The position numbers and the translations under genes are program-made. Shown in pieces: positions 56,861 through 64,000 of a stretch of DNA of 64,000 nucleotides; position 1 is the first letter of the stretch, and each line of letters opens with the position of its first letter. Source of the stretch: Oscillatoria acuminata PCC 6304 (lineage in GTDB: Bacteria; Cyanobacteriota; Cyanobacteriia; Cyanobacteriales; Laspinemataceae); the NCBI RefSeq assembly GCF_000317105.1, contig NC_019693.1:6759227-6823226 (forward strand), read 5' to 3'. The notes below the pieces were generated by a model, which saw only the letters and a list, made by a program, of their open reading frames with translations, had not been told where the DNA came from and did not search any database.

Positions 56861-57653
56861 TTCCCTGTGCTAATCATTACTAGGTTCCCGAATCATCGGT
56901 CTCTGTTCACGAGCGATCGCTCAATTCACAGGTGGGGGACCGGCAGACACCCTCCGACTGCCGCCTCTGTTCCCCCCCCCTTCCAGATTTCTCGGTCCCG
57001 TTTTAGGTTCAATAGGGAGCCGGTCCCTCGACTCCCTGACCATATTCCCTGGATAACCAAGCCCCTAGCTTGGTTATTTTTGTGGACAGGACTTACCCAT
57101 AAACCCCATATCCTGTAGGGTTGATTCGCGAATCAACCCGACATTTAGGACTTAAACTCAAATATTGCGTAATTCCTGTATGTGAAACGGTTAGAAACCC
57201 GGTCTTTTGAGAAAATTTAAGCCAATTTGCCACAAATTAGGACCAAACACCGAGTCGCTTATCCTCCGAATTTATACTTATTGGCCCGCTTTAATCCCAG
57301 GGATTTGGGTTGAATCTTTCCGCTTTAATCTGTCGTCTGTTGTTAATTGTTGATTGATAATTCTGAGTTTTCCCAGCCAAATTTAATGATTTTTTAATTT
57401 TTTGGTGATCACTCGATTCGGACTGTTAAAATATGTAAAGCAAATTCTCGCGCTCGTCAAGATCGACTTCTAAATTCTAAGCGTTCGTTGCGAGTGCTAC
57501 GGGTTCAGGATTATATCGCCCTTCCCTTCCGATCGCCGACCCTTGATGCCGACGTCGAGATGAACTGCCGAAGGTGACGTTTTGCCGTCAACCCTCGCCT
57601 TTTCAGGGTGTGTTGATGTTCAACCCGAACACTCCCCAATTTATGAGGTAGTT
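56861..57653. other. Long intergenic region hetZ-PHP gene
   Basis: Contains the terminator at 57055, a GTAGGGTTGATTCGCGAATC palindrome (57115-57134), a relict of the GAAACCCGG repeat (about 57187) and, from 57360, AT-rich DNA (GTTAAAATATG near 57427) likely to hold the promoter of the PHP gene. The last 24 codons before its ATG are open but not conserved in character. No other gene seen. Confidence 0.45.
57055..57081 (+). terminator. Terminator downstream of hetZ
   Basis: AACCAAGC-CCCTA-GCTTGGTT followed by ATTTTTG. Confidence 0.8.
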
Positions 57654-58397
57654 ATGACGCTCTTAGTCTCTCAACAGTCTATTTCAACTCAGCCTGCCGC
57701 ACAGAATAAAGCGGCGCTCGGTCGCGTGTTTCAGGCGCTCAACCCTGATAGTTGCCCGACTACTTACAATTTTCACCTCCATACCGTCTGTTCCGATGGC
57801 AAGTTACGCCCGGAAGAAGTGATGGAACAAGCCATCTCTATTGGTCTCAAAGGGCTGGCAATTACGGATCATCAGAGTGTCCGAGGCTACTACGCCGCTC
57901 AACGCTGGTTAGATGAATGGTGGATTAACCATTCCGACTTATATCAAAGCGACAAAACTGTTGCGGAACTGCCTCAAGCACCCCAACTCTGGACTGGGGT
58001 GGAAATTAATGCGGGTCTCCTGGATGCGGAGGTTCATATTCTGGGATATGCCTTCAATCCAGAACATCCTCGGATGCAACCCTATCTTCAAAGTCAGGTG
58101 GTCACGGGTCCCGATTATCAAGCATCTGAAGTGATTCATGCCATTCAAGCTGCCGGTGGATTGGCGGTTTTAGCTCACCCGGCGCGGTATGCCAAGCGAT
58201 CGCCTGCGGACCTGATTCCCGAAGCCGCCTCTTTGGGCATTGATGGCATCGAAACCTATTATGCCTACAAAAACCCAAACCCTTGGAAACCCAGTCCCAA
58301 GCAAACCGCCAAAGTTTATGAGTTAGGTGCCACCTACGGATTATTAAATACCTGTGGCACCGATACCCACGGCTCTAATATGCTCTTACGTCTGTGA
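57654..58397 (+). CDS. PHP-domain metal-dependent phosphoesterase
   Basis: 247 residues from the ATG at 57654, with GAGGT five to six bases upstream; an earlier in-frame start at 57582 is less likely. Metal ligands of the PHP fold are visible in order: FHLHTVCSDG, ITDHQSV, GVEINAG, HILGYAF, LAHPARY, GTDTHGSN. Such proteins split phosphate esters, for example 3',5'-bisnucleotides or histidinol phosphate; the exact substrate is not readable. The chain ends soon after the last motif, slightly short of many homologues. It faces the minus-strand small ORF at 58445. Confidence 0.85.
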   Translation: MTLLVSQQSISTQPAAQNKAALGRVFQALNPDSCPTTYNFHLHTVCSDGKLRPEEVMEQAISIGLKGLAITDHQSVRGYYAAQRWLDEWWINHSDLYQSDKTVAELPQAPQLWTGVEINAGLLDAEVHILGYAFNPEHPRMQPYLQSQVVTGPDYQASEVIHAIQAAGGLAVLAHPARYAKRSPADLIPEAASLGIDGIETYYAYKNPNPWKPSPKQTAKVYELGATYGLLNTCGTDTHGSNMLLRL

Positions 58398-58444
58398 TCC
58401 CATCAAGAGCAGCACCCAGGCAGAGAAGCCTCATCTTCTCTGCT

Positions 58445-58558
58445 TTAGAACCCCCCGGCTAACACGACAACGGTCATTGTCCCCAAACTCATCAAAATCA
58501 TTAACGCTGCCATCATTAAGACTTGTCCCAAAGGTGAGGAAATTTTTGCTACTTTCAT
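58445..58558 (-). CDS. 37-aa single-span membrane peptide (unknown)
   Basis: The minus-strand ORF starts with ATG at 58558 and ends with TAA at 58445-58447. The peptide starts MKVAKISSPLGQVLMMAALM, continues through ILMSLGTMTVV and ends VLAGGF: a basic start and one long hydrophobic helix, rich in Met. This is the shape of small photosynthetic or NDH subunits, but I cannot assign one. There is no clear Shine-Dalgarno; an AT-rich region of about 110 bp lies upstream. It is preceded on the same strand by the response regulator gene (stop at 58741). Confidence 0.6.
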   Translation of the reverse strand: MKVAKISSPLGQVLMMAALMILMSLGTMTVVVLAGGF

Positions 58559-58740
58559 AAGTTTTAGGTCTTTTTTCTTATTGTTTGTTGAAGTAATGGC
58601 TCAAACATTAGCAAAAATTTTCAGCAACATGAGAAATTATGACCAATTTTTAAAGAAATGTAACTTTTCTTAATCTTTTGCCGATCGCCGATGGTGATTC
58701 CTAGGGGTGAAGTCAATCACCGGCAACGAGCCATCGGTCC

Positions 58741-59424
58741 CTATTCAGTCAGCCCATGTTCCAGCGCATACCTCACTAACTCCGTTCGGCTGTTGGTGCC
58801 AGTTTTGCTAAATAAGCGGCTGACATATTTTTCGACATTGCGAACGCTGGTATCGAGATTGCGGGCGATTTCCTTGTTCATCAGTCCTTTCGCCACTAAA
58901 TCCAAAACACTTTGTTCGCGAGGGGTCAGGTCAATTTTGATGGGGGGTGGGGTTTGAGCGATGGAATGCCGTCCCGATAACATGGACTTGATTTCCCCAA
59001 TTTCCCGGGCTAAGGAGGCTAAATCTGGGGCTTCTCCTTCCCCACTGGCAGCGGCGCGACGATCTAACAGGTTGCGGACGATCGCCACTAATTCATCAGG
59101 GTCAAAGGGTTTGGAGAGGTAGGCATCACAACCGGCTTGATAGCCTTGGATGCGATCGCCTGTCATGCCTCTAGCGGTTAAAAAAACCACTGGCATCACT
59201 TTAAAGCGGGGGTCTTCTCTCATCCGTTTGAGAAATTCAAATCCATCGACTTGAGGCATCATCAAGTCCGTAATCACTAAATCGGGATGTTGCTGTTGCA
59301 GCAAATCCCATCCATCATTGGCATTACTCGCCACCTGCACGGAAAACCCTTCATCTTCCAGATAGGCTTGCACCGCTTCCCGTAATCCGGGTTCATCATC
59401 GACAAGGAGGAGTTGAGCTGACAT
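58741..59424 (-). CDS. NarL/FixJ-type response regulator
   Basis: 227 residues. The receiver domain has LLVDDEPGL, the phospho-Asp in DLVITDLMMPQVDG, and the conserved Thr and Lys in FLTARG and LSKPF. A linker (about 120-160) leads to a LuxR-type helix-turn-helix: LTPREQSVLDLVAKGLMNKEIARNL.. (about 163-225). It resembles the cyanobacterial and plastid Ycf29/Rre1 group, though the exact member cannot be fixed by eye. AGGAG lies about eight bases upstream of the ATG. No kinase gene is adjacent. Confidence 0.88.
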   Translation of the reverse strand: MSAQLLLVDDEPGLREAVQAYLEDEGFSVQVASNANDGWDLLQQQHPDLVITDLMMPQVDGFEFLKRMREDPRFKVMPVVFLTARGMTGDRIQGYQAGCDAYLSKPFDPDELVAIVRNLLDRRAAASGEGEAPDLASLAREIGEIKSMLSGRHSIAQTPPPIKIDLTPREQSVLDLVAKGLMNKEIARNLDTSVRNVEKYVSRLFSKTGTNSRTELVRYALEHGLTE

Positions 59425-59676
59425 CCTGAAATCTCCTAAAGAGGTTACTGCTTTTAACTTTAACGAAATTTGGGGTCAGATTGACGGCTAAAGTTTAGGA
59501 CTAATCTCTATTTGCAAAGCCCAAGGTCAATGTAGGGGCGATTCTCGAATCGCCTCTGGGGAATTTTCTTCAAGTTTTCTACCTCCGGATTAACGACGTT
59601 AGCCAACGTATAAGGAATAATTGCCGTCGGGTTATACCGACGTTTACCAAATACTTGGCGATCGAGAACATCAATT

Positions 59677-61245
59677 ATGAATCTGAATACAAAAGAACGG
59701 TATTACGATATCATTGGGTTTGGGGATGAAGTACCCGGGGTTTTAGCGATGGTAGCGGCAGCGCGAGAGTATCGCCGGCAGACGAAAAAGTATCCCAAGA
59801 TGCTGTTAATGTCTAAAGCCAATGCTGGAGAAGGCATTGGCGGTCATTTGATTCGAGGGAAATTATCTTATCTCGATCGCACTCAAATTAATCGGCAGCT
59901 ACAAACCTCCCTGAATCTCGATACATTTGGTGCGCCTTCTGCCCTGTATCAGGAGTTTTTAAAACGGGCAGGGGTGGTACAAATTGCTCTTGACCCGGAA
60001 AAGGGCGATCGGGCTTTGAGGGAAATGCTCCGGGAAGCAGGAGTGGCGATTCTCAGTGAGGTTAAAATCGCCTCGGTGGTTAAATCCGGCTCTAATTTGA
60101 CCAGTATTCTCACCAGTCGCGGTGAAACCTATACAGCGAAACAATTTATCGATTCTACCGTGAATGCGGAACTCGCACAAGCAGCAGGGGCGAAAAAGTC
60201 TCAAGGATTCGGAACCTTTGGGTTGCCGGATTCTGAACTGCCGGTGACGTTGGTGTTTGAGACGGAGGGATTGAGTATTCAGCGCCTCAAAGAGATAGAA
60301 TTAATATATCTGAAACGATTCAGAAATTTGGCGGATACGGAAGCCCAGAATTTCCTCAAGTCTGCGGCAGGATTTGATGAGCGCAAAGCTGAATCACTGC
60401 GACAGGAGTTGGTGGATTCCCACGGGAATTTAAAAACTTTGTGGGCGGGGAAAGATTATATTGATATTCGCTGTAATGCGTTATCGATCGCCTATCATTC
60501 GTTCCGAGGTAAAAAGTTATCCCTGTATGACAGTGGGGCAATTTTAGACCGAGGAAATGTGGCGATTTTATCTGGCGATCGCCTCTCTTGGAATGCGTTG
60601 ATGATTGCGGTTACGGGCAGTGAAGCGGAGACTCTGGCTAACAATGGCGGGAAGCCAACTCCGGCAATGCTGGAAGAGATGAAATTTGTCCAGCAATGGT
60701 TTAAGAGTATTGGGGCGAAAAAGGTAACCCCTGCCTCGGAATTGTATATCCGACACGCGGGCAATATCACCGAGGCGATCGAGCCTTTAAGTGGTGCTGA
60801 AATGTTAGCTGGTGGCGTTGCCAAATCTGAGGCATTAGCAACCTTTGCCTATCATTTTGATGTGCGCGGTGGCATTCCTGGCATTGGCGATAAAGCCCTC
60901 GCCAATGGGTTTGTCAGTACCATGTTTAGTAAGCCAATTTTTAATGTCGGCATCCGTCACGCGCAACTCAAATCTGTCCGTAATTTAGCCGTTGTTAGTC
61001 CCGCCTCTGGATTTGAGGGATTTGCTTCCGCAGCGGGACGAATTGTGGAATACAATGCAGCAGTGGGTCATGGATTAGGGATTGCGGCAACCTTGGCATT
61101 GTTAAGTAATCGAACCCTGGCGGATATTTCTAATCAAGAGGTGCGAGAGGTTCTGGTTAAGGTGGGAGAATTACCGCCCATTTTCGGGAAAAATTCGGCC
61201 CCGGATTTGGCTCAATTGCAACAATTTGAATCGGCGATCGCCTAA
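59677..61245 (+). CDS. FAD-dependent oxidoreductase
   Basis: 522 residues. The N-terminal nucleotide-binding fold is present, but its glycine loop reads DIIGFGDEVPGVLAMVAAA instead of GxGxxG. KANAGEGIGGHLIRGKLSYLD, the second dinucleotide strand and the C-terminal ASAAGRIVEYNAAVGHGLGIAATLA (FAD pyrophosphate contact) are like the cyanobacterial FAD_oxidored-type proteins. Substrate is unknown. A strong terminator follows. Confidence 0.8.
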   Translation: MNLNTKERYYDIIGFGDEVPGVLAMVAAAREYRRQTKKYPKMLLMSKANAGEGIGGHLIRGKLSYLDRTQINRQLQTSLNLDTFGAPSALYQEFLKRAGVVQIALDPEKGDRALREMLREAGVAILSEVKIASVVKSGSNLTSILTSRGETYTAKQFIDSTVNAELAQAAGAKKSQGFGTFGLPDSELPVTLVFETEGLSIQRLKEIELIYLKRFRNLADTEAQNFLKSAAGFDERKAESLRQELVDSHGNLKTLWAGKDYIDIRCNALSIAYHSFRGKKLSLYDSGAILDRGNVAILSGDRLSWNALMIAVTGSEAETLANNGGKPTPAMLEEMKFVQQWFKSIGAKKVTPASELYIRHAGNITEAIEPLSGAEMLAGGVAKSEALATFAYHFDVRGGIPGIGDKALANGFVSTMFSKPIFNVGIRHAQLKSVRNLAVVSPASGFEGFASAAGRIVEYNAAVGHGLGIAATLALLSNRTLADISNQEVREVLVKVGELPPIFGKNSAPDLAQLQQFESAIA

Positions 61246-61271
61246 TCAAATGAACGCCTAATTACGATTCA

Positions 61272-61300
61272 GGACAAGGCACTGCCTTGTCCTTTTTTTT
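61272..61300 (+). terminator. Rho-independent terminator
   Basis: GGACAAGGC-ACT-GCCTTGTCC followed by T8, 27 bp after the FAD oxidoreductase stop codon. Confidence 0.9.
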
Positions 61301-61324
61301 GACAAAAATTAACCTTTGGTATCA

Positions 61325-61485
61325 ATGATTTTTGCCGGTTGACACAACTTTAGGAAAGAAACCCGGTTTCTGACCCCAAAGTTAAGCGAGAAACCGGGTT
61401 TCTGCCATGATTTTTGCCGGTTGACACAACTTTATTTAGGAAAGAAACCCGGTTTCTGACCCCAAGGTTAACGGTTTCTGACCCT
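61325..61485. repeat. GAAACCCGGTTTC repeats with an 81-bp direct duplication
   Basis: ATGATTTTTGCCGGTTGACA and AAGAAACCCGGTTTCTGACC occur in two successive copies (61325 and 61406 onward), separated by GAGAAACCGGGTTTCTGCC. The palindrome class is the same as at 4594 and 5690. Confidence 0.8.
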
Positions 61486-63621
61486 CTATTTCCTCACCGT
61501 TACATTGGGATAGGTGATTACTTTACCATTGGTGCGGGAGGGGGGTAATTGTTGTTGAGGGCGGTTGGGATAGGATGTTTTGCCGTTACCATTGGAGGGT
61601 TCTTCTTGGATTAGAACTTCCCGAATTAGGCGGGCTAACATTCTTTGGGCTAAGTCTCCGGCTATTTTTTGACCCATGCGTTGGGTTTCGGGTTTGATGA
61701 GGAAGGGGGCGAGTTTTTGGACGAATTCAGCGGTGTTGAATCCGGGGGTTTCTTGGACAATGGCCCAAATTCGTTTAATTCGCTCCATTTTCTCTTGATC
61801 ACCACTGGTTATGGCTGGGGTGGGTTTATTTCCTTTCCAGCCGACCCATTCTCGGAGGACGGAGGTGGCATTATTGAAGGCGTCGCGGGAGAGATGATCG
61901 AGGCTTTTGACTAATTCTTCTACGAGGCGATCGCGAATAAATTCACCCCGTTCTGAAAACAGAAATTCTAAGGCTTGATTTAATCCCTGGGACAGGTCAT
62001 AATCATCACTTTCTCTGGCATTTCTCAATAGGTTTTCTAATCGGTTCCACCTAAAGTCCCCATCTTTAAACAGCAGGTCTCTCAATGACCCGCGCAATTC
62101 TGGGGAGGGGTCGGTTAATAGGCGTTTAGCCACATAAGGATAGGCTTTACTCAGGACTTTAAAATTCGGATCAACATTAATCGCAATCCCTTCTAAAGTA
62201 ACTAAGGAGCGAATAATTAAGGCATAATAGGCGGGAACCCGGAAGGGGTACTCGTACATGATTTCCGACAGTTGGTCGGTAATGCTCTTAAAGTTGAGTT
62301 CGGCGACACTGGCACCGAGGGCGTTATTAAAGACGTTGGCGAGGGCCGGGATAATCGGGGTGAGGTCGGTTTCTGGGGTGAGAAATTCGAGTTTGACGTA
62401 ATCTTTGGCGAGTCCTTCAAAATCCCGGTTGACGAGATGGACGACGGCTTGAATCAGTCCATATCTTTGATAGGGTTTGACCTCACTCATCATCCCGAAA
62501 TCCAGATAGGCGAGTTTCCCATCTTCGGTGGCGAGGAGGTTGCCCGGGTGGGGGTCAGCATGGAAAAACCCATGTTCGAGTAACTGGCGCAGGGAACATT
62601 GAACGCCGACTTCGATTAGGTATTTGGCGTCGATGCCTTGGGCGGTGAGGGCGGGAATTTGAGTGAGTTTGGTGCCGTTGATCCACTCCATTGTGAGAAC
62701 TCGACGTCCGGTATATTTCCAGTAAATTTTGGGGACGTAGATATCTTTGAGATGGCCGTAGAGTTGGGCAAAACGTTCGGCGTTTTCTCCTTCTTTGTTG
62801 TAGTCCATTTCTTCATAGATGCGAGTACCAAACTCGTCCATGATGGCTACTAAGTCGCTGCGAACTTGTTTGACATTTTTTTGCACCCAGATTGCCAGTT
62901 GGCGTAAGACATAGACATCGAGTCCCATGCTTTCGGCGAGTCCCGGGCGTTGGACTTTGATGGCGACGGTTTCGCCGGTTTTGAGTTTACCTTTGTAAAC
63001 TTGGCCGAGGGAGGCGGCAGCTACGGGGTCTGGGGTGATTTCGGCATAGATGGCGGAAGGCCGATCGCCGAGTTCTTCTTCGATAAATTGGTAGGCGAGT
63101 TCGTTGGGAAACGGCGGTAGCTGGTCCTGGAGTTTGGCGAGTTCTTCTAAATACAGGGGCGGCACTAAGTCGGGGCGAGTGGAGAGGGCCTGTCCCACTT
63201 TAATGAATGCGGGCCCTAAGTTAGTCAGGGTGGTTCTCAGTTTGACAGCGCGTTTGCGTTCATTTTGTTTGACGCGACCCCATTTTTTATCCCGCCAAAT
63301 TCCAAAGGCAAGGGTAAGGAGGGGCCACAAAATAGCAAATCTGCGCCCCCAGACTAGAAAGGGCCGATCGCCATAGAGTTCGGTGATGGCAACGGGGTCG
63401 TACAACAGCGCATTACTGTCTGAGTACGGTGCACCGGATTTGAGCGGGACCCGTTCGGTGGCGGCGGAATCAATGTCCACGGTGACTGGGAGATTGTTCA
63501 CCCGTTCGGGAAAGGGAGATAAACCGGGAGATTGTTCCAAAACGGTATCAGGCTGAAATTTGACGGAGGGAGGAGAAACGGTCTTTGTATCCATGTATTC
63601 GAGACCCACTGACGGAACCAT
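61486..63621 (-). CDS. ABC1/AarF (UbiB) family atypical kinase
   Basis: 711 residues as the longest frame; a second ATG at 63594 (MDTKTVSPPS) is equally possible, since a TACAAT (-10 type) lies only seven bases before the first. Conserved ABC1 blocks appear in order: FIKVGQALSTRPDLVP (KxGQ), AAASLGQVYKG (Ala-rich loop), VAIKVQRPG (Lys), HADPHPGNLLA and YLDFGMMSEV. These proteins are ATPases/kinases linked to isoprenoid lipid (plastoquinone, ubiquinone or tocopherol) metabolism in membranes. A hydrophobic stretch lies after residue 90 (FAILWPLLTLAFGIW). Cyanobacteria have several paralogues; which one this is cannot be told. Confidence 0.9.
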   Translation of the reverse strand: MVPSVGLEYMDTKTVSPPSVKFQPDTVLEQSPGLSPFPERVNNLPVTVDIDSAATERVPLKSGAPYSDSNALLYDPVAITELYGDRPFLVWGRRFAILWPLLTLAFGIWRDKKWGRVKQNERKRAVKLRTTLTNLGPAFIKVGQALSTRPDLVPPLYLEELAKLQDQLPPFPNELAYQFIEEELGDRPSAIYAEITPDPVAAASLGQVYKGKLKTGETVAIKVQRPGLAESMGLDVYVLRQLAIWVQKNVKQVRSDLVAIMDEFGTRIYEEMDYNKEGENAERFAQLYGHLKDIYVPKIYWKYTGRRVLTMEWINGTKLTQIPALTAQGIDAKYLIEVGVQCSLRQLLEHGFFHADPHPGNLLATEDGKLAYLDFGMMSEVKPYQRYGLIQAVVHLVNRDFEGLAKDYVKLEFLTPETDLTPIIPALANVFNNALGASVAELNFKSITDQLSEIMYEYPFRVPAYYALIIRSLVTLEGIAINVDPNFKVLSKAYPYVAKRLLTDPSPELRGSLRDLLFKDGDFRWNRLENLLRNARESDDYDLSQGLNQALEFLFSERGEFIRDRLVEELVKSLDHLSRDAFNNATSVLREWVGWKGNKPTPAITSGDQEKMERIKRIWAIVQETPGFNTAEFVQKLAPFLIKPETQRMGQKIAGDLAQRMLARLIREVLIQEEPSNGNGKTSYPNRPQQQLPPSRTNGKVITYPNVTVRK

Positions 63622-63864
63622 GTTAACTATTGTAACAATTCCGTCGCGGTCTGCTCAGAAATGCCTCGGGATCTAAGTCCGAGGGATGAGGAGGTCCAGG
63701 TTGCAGTCGCCTGAAATCTTTCGCGGGTATAACGACGGAACGCCAGGGGAGATTCAAAAACGAACTGCACGGTTGTAGAGCATCCGATGGCAATAACGCT
63801 CATCCCTATTCCGTCGAAACCCACTCCCTCAACAACAGGATGCCCTTGTTTTGTTGTTTTGCGG

Positions 63865-64000
63865 CTAATGTTCCGCCAGTTCCCAAGATTTCTTAGCCAC
63901 CCAGGACCCATCCCAATCCGCGTTAGGGGGTTCTTTGAGCAATCGCTGACAGCGCTTTAGATGCAACCGCGCGGCGCGATCGTGGCTGTTGATTTCCAAG
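63865..64000 (-). CDS. 3' end of a probable adenylate/guanylate cyclase-type gene (partial)
   Basis: The minus-strand frame enters from the right edge and ends with TAG at 63865-63867. The 44-45 residues seen (NSHDRAARLHLKRCQRLLKEP, then DWDGSWVAKKSWELAEH) resemble the C-terminal tail of cyanobacterial adenylate cyclase-like proteins (DRAxxLxLxRCxxxxxxPPxxDWDG). The catalytic part is outside the window, so the function is tentative. About 240 bp separate it from the ABC1 kinase gene. Confidence 0.5.
   Translation of the reverse strand, partial: LEINSHDRAARLHLKRCQRLLKEPPNADWDGSWVAKKSWELAEH

Noticed and set aside
63627-63911. 94-codon minus-strand open frame upstream of the ABC1 kinase gene
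   Set aside because: Overlaps the clearly coding tail at 63865-64000 in another frame and shows no coding character.

Overview
The window is a 64 kb piece of a cyanobacterial chromosome, most likely from a filamentous, Oscillatoria-like strain. The palindrome GCGATCGC (HIP1) is very frequent. There is a fused pyrF-pyrE gene, a Cph1-type phytochrome, a HetZ-family regulator, several Uma2/Rpn/DUF4351-type genes, tandem ATGACCA-like short repeats and dispersed double-hairpin repeats. The species is an inference; no rRNA or tRNA gene was recognised.

Region 1 (1-22.3 kb) is a DNA phosphorothioation (Dnd) defence island. dndC, dndD and dndE (13.1-17.3 kb) encode the sulfur-modification core. Three DGQHR-motif proteins (one canonical DndB and two divergent relatives) lie just upstream with alternating orientations. 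Around them are a Dnd-associated DEAH helicase/restriction protein, a 97-residue protein translationally coupled to a second SMC/DndD-like ATPase with a CxC hook, a small dnd-associated protein, an internally duplicated phosphorothioation-associated methyltransferase whose first half has lost its SAM-binding loop, a Uma2 nuclease, and an M15-like protein. A near-identical tandem pair of DUF4351 proteins and a secreted protein of unknown function sit inside the island. No dndA (cysteine desulfurase) is present, so sulfur is probably supplied by a housekeeping desulfurase. The edge of the window holds part of an Ap4A phosphorylase.

Region 2 (22.5-32.5 kb) carries pyrFE, a phytochrome kinase in which the phosphoacceptor histidine of the H-box is replaced by alanine, a phospholipase D/cardiolipin-synthase-like protein, an unlisted 35-codon membrane peptide, and a large membrane-bound hybrid histidine kinase.

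Region 3 (32.5-45.3 kb) groups genes for central and fermentative carbon metabolism: gap1-type GAPDH, ATP-dependent PEP carboxykinase, pyruvate formate-lyase with its activase, and a single-chain ADP-forming acetyl-CoA synthetase fused to a GNAT domain. Together they could turn pyruvate into formate, acetyl-CoA, acetate and ATP in dark anoxia. The 1 kb gap upstream of pckA contains a 115-bp tandem duplication and a strongly self-complementary stretch of about 190 nt that looks like a structured RNA, possibly 6S-like.

Region 4 (45.3-64 kb) is mixed: a PIN toxin-antitoxin pair, an Rpn nuclease with a neighbouring truncated pseudogene copy, argF, an SSF transporter, a GNAT enzyme, an orphan YhdJ-type adenine methyltransferase (probably ATGCAT), larC with a long His-rich insert, a Sua5/YciO protein, hetZ, a PHP phosphoesterase, a second tiny membrane-protein ORF, a NarL-type response regulator, an FAD oxidoreductase, an ABC1/UbiB kinase and the 3' end of a probable cyclase-type gene. 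Intergenic space throughout is rich in palindromic repeats, including two copies of a MITE-like element with 9-11 bp inverted ends.
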